DNA of 64,000 bases from Ryuthela nishihirai (taxonomy: Eukaryota; Arthropoda; Arachnida; Araneae; Heptathelidae), in the NCBI GenBank assembly GCA_038380435.1, contig JAWZYU010000013.1:64126446-64190445 (forward strand), read 5' to 3'. Below are positions 1-9,132 of this stretch, piece after piece. Position 1 is the stretch's first letter. Each line of letters starts with the position of its first letter. Position numbers and translations under genes: made by a program. The notes beneath the pieces were generated by a model. It saw only the letters and a program-made list of their open reading frames with translations. It was not told the origin of the DNA and searched no databases.

Positions 1-552
1 ACCTGGGAGGAATTCGTGACCTTAATTGTTTGCCCACCAGGCTCGTAAACTCCACTTACCAGGGGGGGTTTTTTCCGGTTCCCCAGTGTTTTAAAAATGC
101 ATTTATTTCCAACGTAACGTCAGATAATTTGGCTACTTTAAAATGTAACTCTTTAGTCTCGACCCTCGCGTTTCAAAGATAAATAGTGATGCAATCGTTA
201 CCAATATCCCTATGATTATTGGGGTAAATGGAAGAACTACTATTTTTAAAATCTCTGCCACTTTCACATCGCAAGCTTTCATTTGGTGCATAACTGGTTA
301 CGATCGGTCAGCACGTTGAAAAGAACTGTTCGAACAATTGTTTTGTCAAATCCTCAAACCGACGACAAATCTCCAAACGATGACAAGCAAAAAAAAAAAC
401 CATAGGATGATAGATGAACAGGATAAACAGAAATTGTTCCGTCGGCAGTTTCGTTGACGCTCAGTGATGACGTGGGCTGAATTTGATCAAAAGATGACTT
501 ATCTGCCAGGAATCAAATATGATACTGCTCAATATATGGAGCATCGTTATAG
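1..552. other. AT-rich sequence without a recognisable gene
   Basis: I see no coding potential or complete repeat here. A short stretch near 270-292 (GCAAGCTTTCATTTGGTGCA) matches a motif repeated through 47.4-48.3 kb, so part of it is probably an old dispersed repeat. Confidence 0.5.
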
Positions 553-900
553 GTTGGGGCAGAGGTGTCTCAGTCGTTAGCACTCCAGGGTCATCATCTG
601 TGGTTACCAGGTTGGAGTCTCATCTGTGCTATAGCGTTGAGATTTGTCTCCATAAAACTCCCCGCCCTGCTGTCGATCATTAAGGAGACACCCATGGGCT
701 TGGAAAGACAGCCGCCCATCGAACGGGACTTTAAGCGGTGGTTCTGTGTGATGGAGAGTTATGCGGTGTGAACGTTAAGGAACACGCTGGATGATTTTGA
801 TAGGAGGTTACCATCTGCCTCCTAGCAGCTGTTCAGTGTGTCCCTTATCCCAACGTTTTCTGAGCCCTCGGAGTTTTTGTGAACTGTGTGTGCAAAAAGC
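553..900 (+). repeat. SINE-A copy, diverged, tRNA-like head first
   Basis: The stretch follows the SINE-A order: a degraded tRNA-like head, then GTTGAGATTTGTCTCC, CTCCCCGCCCTG, GGGCTTGGAAAG, GTTAAGGAACACGCTGG and a final GTGTGCAAAAAG. Many substitutions relative to the copies at 42.8 and 51.1 kb make it an old insertion. The open frames in it are by-products of the repeat. Confidence 0.85.
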
Positions 901-1450
901 AATCGAACCGTTATAGATGAGACGTTCCCATTTCGTTTTCTCTTGCTGAAGGTTTGTTTGTTTTCCCGGTTAAATAAATCGACACAAAGTTTGTTTTATT
1001 TTGAAAGTTCCTCGGGTTCAATGGCCTTGCAGTCGAAAACTTGTGGAAGTAGGTCGAATGGGAAGATCTTTCGTCATCGCTGCAGATAATCATCGGAGCA
1101 GGTTGACTGTAAGAGGATGGAAGATATCAAGAAGGGCATCAGGATGTCTCTTGCATCTGATGAAAGACAAAGTCAGACTGACGGAACATTTTAGGATTAG
1201 GTTTCCAATGCTAAACATATTTACTTGGATTTTAATGTTAGCGATTATCAATAATGGCAGATGGGAAAATTTCACAAATTTTGTAAAAACATGTGCGTCA
1301 AAAAATAAACAAACTTTAGACATGTAGCAGATGTAAATGCTTAAATATTTCGCAAATATGACACAAAATAAGTTGTGTCCTGGTGTCAAAGTTTTTGAAA
1401 AAGACTGCTCCTTTTGTGTACTGTGTAGTCGTATAGCAAGGAAAGTCACA
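901..1450. other. no recognised gene or repeat
   Basis: Several overlapping open frames of 60-134 codons exist on both strands, but none shows a domain, composition or motif that I recognise, and they overlap in conflicting frames. I treat the stretch as non-coding. Confidence 0.45.
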
Positions 1451-2179
1451 GGTTGGGTTGTTTTACCTCTGAACGGCACTTGTTTGCACACCATGGGCTG
1501 AATGGCCAGGTCTCAAGGACCCCGAAGGCTCAGAGAAGGTTGGGGGGGGGGGGGGGGGACCCACCGGAACAGCTGTTGGGAGACAGATGGTAGCCTCCCG
1601 TCAAGGCCATCCAGCGTGATCTTTAACGTTGGGTTGTTTTACCTCTGAATGGCACTTTTTTGCACACCATGGGCTGAATGCCCAGGTCTCAAGGACCCCG
1701 AAGGCTCAGAGAAGGTTGGGGGAGAGAACCCACTGGAACAGCTGTTAGGAGACAGATGGTAGCCTCCCGTCAAGGTCATCCAGCGTGTTCTTTAACATTG
1801 GGTTGTTTTACCTCTGAACGGCACTTTTTTGCACACCATGGGCTGAATGGCCAGGTCTCAAGGACCCCGAAGGCTCAGAGAAGGTTGGGGGAGGGGACCT
1901 ACTGGAACAGCTGTTGGGAGACAGATGGTAGCCTCCCGTCAAGGCCATCCTGCGTGTTCTTTAACATGCACAGGGTATGGCTCTCCCACACACGGCTCCA
2001 CGGCTTAACGTCCCATCCGACAGACAGCAGCATTTCCAAGCCCAGCGGTGTCCTCTACTGACCGTGGGCAGGGAGGGGAGTTTTGCGGAGATAAGTCTTA
2101 TTGCTGATCCAGCTGGGACTCGAACCTGGGAACTGCAGATTACGAGCTGGTGCGCTACCGACTGAGCCACCTTCGTCCC
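1451..2179 (-). repeat. SINE-A copy with its 3' half tandemly triplicated
   Basis: Read on the minus strand this is a SINE-A whose tRNA-like head lies at 2100-2179. The 3' half, from the GTTAAAGAACACGCTGG region to the CCCAAC tail, is present three times in direct tandem, starting near 1451, 1628 and 1797, a period of about 170-177 bases. The first unit also carries a long G run near 1540-1558. Unequal exchange or replication slippage between tails is the likely cause. Confidence 0.85.
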
Positions 2180-2202
2180 GAATGGCAGGGTGATTATTTT
2201 GC

Positions 2203-2400
2203 TTGTCTGATGTTGAAAGGTATCAGGGTTCGAGTCCCAGAGATGGAATGGACGTTTTCTTTCTGCTAAGGTTTCGTTTTCCTCACAGAACTTCTGCATG
2301 GCGTGTGCTGTCAGGACGTCATAGGCAAGGCCAACGTATTGACAGTCTGATGTCAGACTCCTGTAGCAAGAAGATGATTGTGGGAGAACTTTATTTATGA
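2203..2400 (+). repeat. strongly diverged SINE-B-like copy
   Basis: A B-box-like GGTTCGAGTCCC is followed by TTTCTGCTAAGGT, a CTGATGTCAGACTCCTGTAGCAAG-like stretch and a TTTATTTATG end, the same order as SINE-B copies at 16.6 and 27.6 kb, but with many changes. An old insertion is the best reading. Confidence 0.5.
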
Positions 2401-2638
2401 ATTTGCGCCTATGCAGTCACCATGAGTAGAGAATTAGTCTGACTCTCCCCAAGCACTCATATTCGCAACCTACTGCAAAATTTTACCAGGTAAAAAGGAT
2501 TAGTGATCCCTTCCTTCTCACTGACAAGATTACTATATAGGGGTCCCGATCTACAAAAATATAGGGGGGGGGGGAGGCTCAGTCGGTAGGGCGCCAGGCT
2601 CGTAATCTGTAGTTCCCAGGTGGTCAGCACTGAGAATA

Positions 2639-3205
2639 CAGGGTGTCTCAAAAATATAGGTACAAACTTTTAGGGGAGGTAGATAACATCTAAAGGAATG
2701 AGAATTGCATAGGAACCCATAACCGGAAACGTCACTGTAAGTCAATAGGCGGCGCTGTTCATCAGTGCGCTAGAGGGTAATTTCGGATTTCCTCATTCGA
2801 GCGGTAGTCGGCTGACGAAGAGCATGCAAAGGTATTCGAACAGGGAGCTGGCAGACATACACTTAGTGTATGGAATAGCGGAGGGCAACGAATGTATCAA
2901 GAACGCTTCCCACACAGACATGTACCGGGCCACCGTTTGTTTGCGCGTGCGCATCAAAATTTGTGCGATTGTGGGTCATTAAGAGGTAGCAGAAGTGAGG
3001 GCAGGCCAATCTAGTACGCCATTTGTAATAATTATGTCCAATAAACGTTTTCCCATTAATCACTGTCATGTGTCCTTTCAGATCTTGTACCTCTGCTACC
3101 ACTTTCCCATGACGTTTCCGGTTATGGGTTCCTATGCAATTCTCATTCCTTTAGATGTTATCTACCTCCCCTAAAAGTTTGCACCTATATTTTTGAGACA
3201 CCCTG
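2639..3205. mobile_element. mariner/IS630-type element with 96-bp TIRs, coding part degraded
   Basis: Near-perfect terminal inverted repeats run from 2639-2734 and 3110-3205, starting CAGGGTGTCTCAAAAATA, and TA dinucleotides flank both ends as expected for a TA target duplication. Inside, the plus strand encodes NRELADIHLVYGIAEGN from about 2824 and, after a frame change, RMYQERFPHRHVPGH and HQNLCDCGSL. This is the helix-turn-helix segment typical of arthropod mariner/IS630-type transposons (DUF4817-like). No catalytic domain is present, so this is a non-autonomous deletion derivative. Confidence 0.85.
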
Positions 3206-3237
3206 TATCTATGAGCAAAATTCCCCGCCCTGCCTAC

Positions 3238-5538
3238 TAGGGTGGGCCGAAAAAATTCAAAATTTTATTTTCAAGTCGTAATACCGCGGAAAAGTTGCAA
3301 ATTGAGGAGACTAAAAAGGGGTTAAAAAAGAAATAAAATCGGTTTATATCTTCCGGTCGCGCATGTGCTCTAAATTTTGCCGAAATTTGGAAAAATTCAC
3401 ATTTTTACAATAATTTTTAACATTTTTAAATTAGCCTCTTCCCGAATGTAATAGATCAAATTATTATGTATTAGAACCACAGAAAATAATGTTTAAATAT
3501 TATTTAAATCCATGAACATCTTCCGGTCGCGCATTGCCTTCAAAGTTAATGAAATTTTGAAAAAAAATTTACAATTAAAGGTAGATCACAGTTCAAGGGA
3601 AAAAAACACTAACAACTTACATGTTCTTTATATTTGTTCTTTATTGAATGCAAGTTTAAATGTTTAAAAACAAATTATTTTAGACCATTAGTAATATTTA
3701 TAAACAGATTTTTTTATTGAAAAAACTAAGTTTTTGTATGAAGAGTCGTAAGTCCAAGAAACTCATGTTGAACAATTGAACATCTCCGTTTTCACTCATT
3801 ATTAGCTGAAAGGTACTTTGAAATCTGATTTATGGGCGAAGTTAGGCATAGTTGACCTTGACAGCAGAGTCGTTCTGATAAAACCATCCCTAGACTCAGC
3901 TCCGCAAACTTTTCCTGAGGCTTCTGTTACGAGTTCCACATATCGTTCAACAGCCTGTGTGTGAACTGGGAATGTCTTGAATGTTATATCCCAATTAGGG
4001 ACTGAGTCACTTTGAATATGTGATTTAATCTCATCGTCACTGATATCTTTTAATAATGGGGGAGAAGATAAATCACAGTCCATCCAGCTAATTATTTCCG
4101 AGTAGTCTTGAGCCTTGAAATTGAGTTTTGGCGGCATGAATGTTCTGATATTTGTTCTCTTTTGATCTAACTGTCTCGCCTTTAGAATTCGTCGAAGTCC
4201 GAGCTCTCTTATGTGTTTTGTATTATCTTGTGTCATGGCTAACATTAAATGTTCTGGGTGAGCGAAAAAGCCATTTCGTTCGATCACAGGGTCGACAATA
4301 TTACGTAAATCTTCAGGCAGGTACTTTGAAGATTGTATGGATTGGTACACAAGTTTTGGTCCCTCTGTAAAGTATTTACTTGTTTTAATACTAAACCACA
4401 TTGGCATGTATGACTTAAAAATATATACAACTATTTCTTGAAGTTCAGGTGTGGGACTTTCTTCACTTAAGTGAAGTTCGAATTGCTGTTGTCAACCACC
4501 TCGAGTGTGACAAGGGACCAGGATCTCGTACAGCCAAATCCTCTTTACAGTTTCCCGACTTTATTGCCATGGAAATATCGAGTAGATATTGCTGATCCTT
4601 ACTTAGAATACTTCTGTCTATTATGGGGATCTGACAGCCAATACTCTTGAAACCAATCACTAGACATTTTTAGCAGCCACTTAGCTTTTCACCGATTGGC
4701 CCTCTCAAAGATTTCGGACCCTTTGTTTTACCGTCTAGGTATTGAAACAGATGCCGGAATGGCAGTACATTGAAATGGAGAAGGCAAACTGCCCATTGTA
4801 ACGGTTTCCCCAAATGTATTTCGATTCGGCGAATCAGATCGTTTTTCCAACCTGTATTAACAGCAGTGCCATCACATCCTATGACAACTAATTTTTCAAG
4901 AGAAATACCACGACCAGACAAATAAGAAATAATAGCAGTGACAATATCTTCAGAACTTCCAGAAGTTGGAGTAACACGGCCGATGTAGACTGAACCAGGT
5001 TCTTGAATTAGCGAGTCACAAAGTTACAAAAAATTGTCATAACACAAAACCAACATTGAAATAAATGCAAATGCCAAAATAATAACTGGAAGAGCGAACG
5101 AAACACACATCAAACACGAGGAATAAGTGAAGACTGACAGAACAATGGCGCGGTGGCGAGAGTGGTAGGTGGGGGGAGCGTCGTGGTCATTGACCCCAGC
5201 GAGTTACGACAAGCGCGAGAATTTGTTAGATTTGACAGCTGTTGCGCGAGCAGAAGACCTTAACCGATTTGAACCTTTCTTTTTTCTAAATCATTATCGG
5301 TTCGAGTAAGAGTCGACTAGAGCTATTACATTTAAATATTGACAAGTTAAGTAAGATAAAAAATTATAGTAAAAATATAAATTTTTCCAAATTTCGGCAA
5401 ACTTTAGAGTACATGCGCGACCGGAAAATATAAACCGATTTTATTTCTTTTTTAACCCCTTTTTAGTCTCCCCAATTCGCAACTTTTCCGCGGTATTACG
5501 ACTTGAAAAAAATTTTTGAATTTTTTCGTCCCACCCTA
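3238..5538 (-). mobile_element. hAT-like DNA transposon with ~170-bp TIRs
   Basis: Inverted termini begin TAGGGTGGGCCGAAAAAATT (left) and TAGGGTGGGACGAAAAAATT (right, reversed) and stay similar for about 170 bases. The flanking octamers CTGCCTAC (3230-3237) and CTGCCCAC (5539-5546) are an 8-bp target duplication with one change. CTTCCGGTCGCGCAT occurs near the left end and again near 3520, with a matching site at the right end, a pattern expected of transposase-binding repeats. The transposase inside is broken. Confidence 0.85.
3802..5030 (-). pseudogene. hAT-like transposase, frameshifted and N-terminally incomplete
   Basis: Three reading frames on the minus strand join into one protein: from about 5030 (EPGSVYIGRVTPTSGSS), 4921-4670 (VVIGCDGTAVNTGW, then PLQWAVCLLHFNVLPFRHLF), 4660-4463 (RSILSKDQQYLLDI, PLSHSRWLTTA) and 4407-3802 (MPMWFSIKTSKYFTEGPK to the C terminus). 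The GCDGT aspartate, a C-x2-H motif (CLLH) and an RW motif are what I would expect of a hAT catalytic core, and the 8-bp target duplication agrees. Frame changes near 4665 and 4440 and the missing N terminus make it non-functional. The subfamily is not identified. Confidence 0.75.
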
Positions 5539-5837
5539 CTGCCCACGGTCAGTATGGGACACCGATGGGCTTGGAAAGGCCGCCGTCCATCGGATGGAAC
5601 GTTAAGCCGTGTTTCCGTGTGCGGGAGAACCATACCCTGTGCATGTTAAAGAACACGCCTAATGGCCTTTACGGGAGGCTACCATCTGTCTCCCAACAGT
5701 AATTCCAGTGGGTCCCCTCCCCCAACCTTCTCTGATCCTTCGGGGTCCATGTGACCTGGCCATTTAGCCCATGGTGTGCAAAAAAGTGTCATCATGGGCC
5801 ATTTAGCCCATGATGTGCAAAAAAGTGCCCAACCCGA

Positions 5838-6117
5838 TCTAGAAAAAGATTGAGTCCGAATGAACTAGAAAGTTGCGGTATTAACTTTATACCTGTTTTA
5901 GTCATCTTTAGCAAATATTTTGAAAAAAAGAATAATGCTAATGAGTTTTTCTTAAAATTAACGCTAACGGGTAGAGCGAATGAAACAGCGGAAAAAAATA
6001 AGGTCACCTTCTTTACAGTTGCAGACATTCAAGTATTCTGAAAACCTTTTCCTTTCTCCGCAGGGAAAAGGTAGGTTATTTTGTACTGACATGACTGAAA
6101 AGTCTGGTGCATAGAAT
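5838..6117. other. AT-rich spacer
   Basis: No gene or repeat recognised between two SINE-A copies. Confidence 0.4.
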
Positions 6118-6360
6118 GGACCTAAATGGCCAGGTCACAAGGACCCAAATGCCTCAGAGAAGATTGGCGGAAGGGGATTCACTGGGCAACTGTTAGGATA
6201 TAGATGGAATGCCCCTCCTGTCCAGGCAATCCAGCGTGTTCTTTAACGTGCATAGCGTAGGCCTCCTGCACACGGAGTCACGGATTGCCTTCCTGTCTAA
6301 CGGAAGGCGCCCTTTCTAGCTCCATCACTGTCCCCTTTCTCACTGAGAGTGGGGGAAGTG
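6118..6360 (-). repeat. SINE-A fragment, diverged, 3' portion
   Basis: AAATGGCCAGGTCACAAGGACC, CAGAGAAGATTGG and CCAGCGTGTTCTTTAACGTG mark a minus-oriented SINE-A lacking a clear tRNA head. It meets an opposite-orientation copy across a G-rich tract at about 6360-6380. Confidence 0.75.
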
Positions 6361-6377
6361 TGTGTGGGGGGGGGGGG

Positions 6378-6690
6378 GAGTTTGACTCAGACGGTAGAGT
6401 GTCAGGCGTAATCTGCAGTTCTTAGATTCGAGTCGCAATTCTTCCTTCATTTAGAACCTTCACCGCTAACCTCCATTCTGCCGTGGGTGAGAAAGCCAGT
6501 TTTGAAAAGGTCGCCGTCAGCCGGATGAGGCATTAAGCTATCGCCCCGTCTGCAGTCGAATTATGTGCTTATTAAAGAACACCTGGATGACTTTGGCGGG
6601 AGCTTTACATCTTTCTGCTTGCAATTATTCAGTGGATTCCCTTTCCCAACAATTCTCTGAGCCTTTGGGGTCTTTGCGACCGATCTCTCT
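6378..6690 (+). repeat. SINE-A copy, diverged
   Basis: A tRNA-like head (GACTCAGACGGTAGAG, then AGATTCGAGTCGC) is followed by the SINE-A body (AAAGAACACCTGGATG, CAACAATTCTCTGAGCC). It faces the minus-oriented fragment at 6118, giving a head-to-head arrangement. Confidence 0.7.
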
Positions 6691-6872
6691 CTTCCACAGG
6701 TCTTCCCCCGCAAGAAGGCAAGATCTAAATATTCTCTGGCTAGTGGATTGTGGTTTCGTGGCAACTCCCTCGAGGTGTAGTGCTGTCCCAGTATAGCCGA
6801 ACACCGGGATTGCCACACATTATTACGTTGTCCGTTTAGCCCTTTGTGTTGGAAAAAGTGGCGTTGAGAGCT

Positions 6873-7260
6873 TTGGATTGGATTGTTTTACCTCTGAGTG
6901 CACTTTTTTGCACACCGTGGGCTAAATGGCCAGGCCACAAGGACCCCGAAGGCTCAGAGAAGGTTGGGGGAGGGGACCCACTGGAACAGCTGTTGGGAGA
7001 CAGATGGTAACCTCCCGTCAAGGCCATCCAGCGTGTTCTTTAACGTGCACAGGGTATGGCTTTCCCGCACACGGGGCCACGGCTTAACGTCCCATCCGAC
7101 GGACGGCGGCCTTTCCAAGCCCATCGGTGTCCCCTACTGACCGTGGGCAGGGCGGGGAATTTTGCGGAGATAAATCTCAACGCTGACCCAGCTGGGACTC
7201 GAACCTAGGAACTACAGATTACGAGCCTGGCGCGCTACCGACTGAGCCATCCCCGCCCCA
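6873..7260 (-). repeat. SINE-A copy, full length, with 11-bp target duplication
   Basis: This is a complete element on the minus strand, from the GGGGCGGGGATGGCTCAGTCGG head at 7260 to the ACAATCCAATCC tail at 6873. CGTTGAGAGCT flanks it at 6862-6872 and 7261-7271, so the ends are exact. The A-box and the B-box (GGTTCGAGTCCC) of an RNA polymerase III promoter are readable. The target was itself a SINE-like sequence. Confidence 0.92.
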
Positions 7261-7271
7261 CGTTGAGAGCT

Positions 7272-7974
7272 AAAACGACTCAGCTCGAATTTGGGAAGTG
7301 CAGATTATGAGTAGAGACCTGAGCGGATTTAAAAGCTTTCGGCGAGTAAAAAAGTGATGTTAACGCTTATAGCAAATGAAACTTTGGATTTGATAAGATG
7401 TGCAAGAACACGGGCAAACATTTCTGCATTATGGATGGCTGACATCAGTAAACTACTTAATAGGAAAAAAAACTGATTTCGAAGTTTAATGATGATATTC
7501 ACTTTGAAAATAAAATAAAATGCATTGGGATAAAGCGATAAATTTAAAAAAAAGTATCTTTTAGTGGAAGAAATGATCTTTTTGTTGACAAAGAATAATA
7601 TAAATTAAAAATTTCTCGAATGTTGAGCAGAAAACTGGAATTATATATTGGAAAATTTTTAGTCGGGGAGGTCACGAAGTTTACATAGTAGAAAGTATTG
7701 GGAAATTAAGTAATGGAAGATGGAAGGATATCGCCTCTGGCGGAAATGAGAATCTCTTTTTCAAAGAGAATGAAGCTCTTCGGATATCGGCTTTTTTCGC
7801 CTCAACATTTACTTCGAATGGATGATTGGGGGAATGCAATTTTATTAACACTTCTAAAACATAAAAAGCATTTGTCTTTAATTCCTCGAAATTAAAAAAA
7901 TAGTTTTTTTCACACCCCTCTAAGAAAAGAGTTTGCTATCAGATTGTTGCTATCAGTGGACTATTCCTTGACAC
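7272..7974. other. AT-rich sequence with a fragment shared with 13.7 kb
   Basis: No gene recognised. GCGGATTTAAAAGCTTTCGG near 7320 is the reverse complement of a stretch near 13712, where it sits beside a TATCCG-rich terminal sequence, so both are probably pieces of one DNA transposon. Confidence 0.4.
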
Positions 7975-8176
7975 CTCTAGAACCTCCTCAAGCAGCTGCT
8001 TGCCACAGAGGCCTCTCAATATAATACGCCATAGTAGAGGGATCTGTGAGGATGGCGGGTCCTCAGCAGATTTTTTGCCAACCGCACGTGGTGTTCCCAG
8101 GTACTGACCGCGCCCAACGCTGCTTAACTTCGGTGATTGGACAAGAACCGTGTTTTCAGCTTGGTACTGTCGTTGG
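7975..8176 (-). repeat. 5S rRNA-headed SINE with the SINE-B body
   Basis: Reading the minus strand from 8176, the first 100 bases match 5S ribosomal RNA: CCAACGACAGTACCA, CGGTTCTTGTCC, CACCGAAGTTAAGCAGCG (8118-8135), GGGCGCGGTCAGTACC and GGGAACACCACGTG. About 19 bases are missing after GTCAGTAC, where full-length 5S carries the box-C promoter region. After a short T run the sequence continues directly into the SINE-B body: TCTGCTGAGGACC, CTACTATGGCGTATTA, CCTCTGTGGCAAG and GCAGCTGCTTGAGG. This is a SINE3-type element (5S-derived head) that shares its body and 3' end with the tRNA-headed SINE-B copies in this window. The homology is visible directly; polymerase III transcription is inferred. 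Confidence 0.85.
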
Positions 8177-8394
8177 TTCACTCTAGAACAGAAACTTCAA
8201 GTTTCTGCCATAAACAGATCACTTGCAACATTCGTTAAAAGTTTGAAATCCGAATGAAAAGCTTTAAAGTTAAATGATAAAAGATTTAAATATTTCCTTT
8301 AATATAGATCAGAATGAACAAGCGAAACATGGCGAAGTGCAGATTGTCCATGGCTTTTTTCACTGGATCTAAAAAATGAAATAAAAGGGTGTGT

Positions 8395-8640
8395 ATGGGG
8401 AAGGGGGGGGGGGGGGAAGGGTAAGTGACTTGATCGGGACGAAAAATACTAAAAGCAGGGGGGGGGGGAGAGACTAGATTTTAATTGCAGTGAAACATTT
8501 TCTCGTCTGTTTCAGATGTCTTTACAATTTCCTTAAAAATGCAAAAAAATACGATAATAGAGTTTAAGAATTTTAACCTCTATTTCTCTTATTAGCATTC
8601 TCAAACGGGGGAGGATTTTCTCTGTGCCTCCCTCTCCAAA
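8395..8640. repeat. dispersed G-run repeat, relative of 34.24-34.50 kb
   Basis: The order G tract, AGAGACTAGATTTTAATTGC, AGTGAAACATTT, TTTCAGATGTCTTTA, TTATTAGCATTC, GGGGGAGGA recurs at 34.24-34.50 kb. Its class is unknown. The 34-kb copy starts CAGGCCCGGATCTAG, which resembles a hAT-type end. Confidence 0.55.
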
Positions 8641-9132
8641 TCTTACCCTACCTACATACAAATATGAATGCGTGTAGGATCTCCATCAAATGTATTTAAA
8701 TCCCAGTTTTCAATAATATTAGTTCACTATAAAAAGAATCATAAAAGTTTGAATATTTAGCAGCAGCAATGCTAGTTATAAAAATCGCTGAGTGTAAATA
8801 AAATCATTATTTCAATTATTACATAAAAAAATAATACCTTAAAAGTTCCTTTGAGCATTATTTTCAGCATTTGTTAATTTCGTATCAGTTTCTTGCGCAT
8901 AAAACCAAACGAAATCGTTGAAAAACAAGATTTAGAAAGTGATATGAAATAATCATCTGGATTGTCTTTTCCTAGTACTGTATATGTAAATTTAAATAAT
9001 AAATTTGACGATGATGCACAACTAATACCAGCACAAATCATAAGAAATACAATGAGAGAATGAGAAATACAAAGCAGTTCCGAAACCTTCCCTGGCTTGG
9101 AAACAATTAAAAATTGAAGACTTTTAATAATA
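8641..9132. other. AT-rich spacer
   Basis: Nothing recognised beyond short A/T runs. Confidence 0.4.

Larger units (their letters stand above)
2566..5837 (+). repeat. SINE-A copy split by two nested transposons
   Basis: Three pieces rebuild one SINE-A in order: head at 2566-2636 (CTCAGTCGGTAGGGCGCC, CTCGTAATCTGTAG), middle at 3206-3237 (AAATTCCCCGCCCTGCC) and 3' part at 5539-5837 (CCCACGGTCAG to GCCCAACCC). The two gaps are filled by TIR elements with their own target duplications, so the SINE is older than both. The end of the 3' part repeats the GGCCATTTAGCCCATG segment once. Confidence 0.85.

Noticed and set aside
1001..1494. Overlapping 108- and 134-codon frames
   Set aside because: They lie on opposite strands of the same bases, lack recognisable motifs and border a repeat.
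8077..8176. Functional 5S rRNA gene
   Set aside because: About 19 bases including the box-C region are missing and the sequence runs directly into a SINE body instead of a terminator-flanked gene end.
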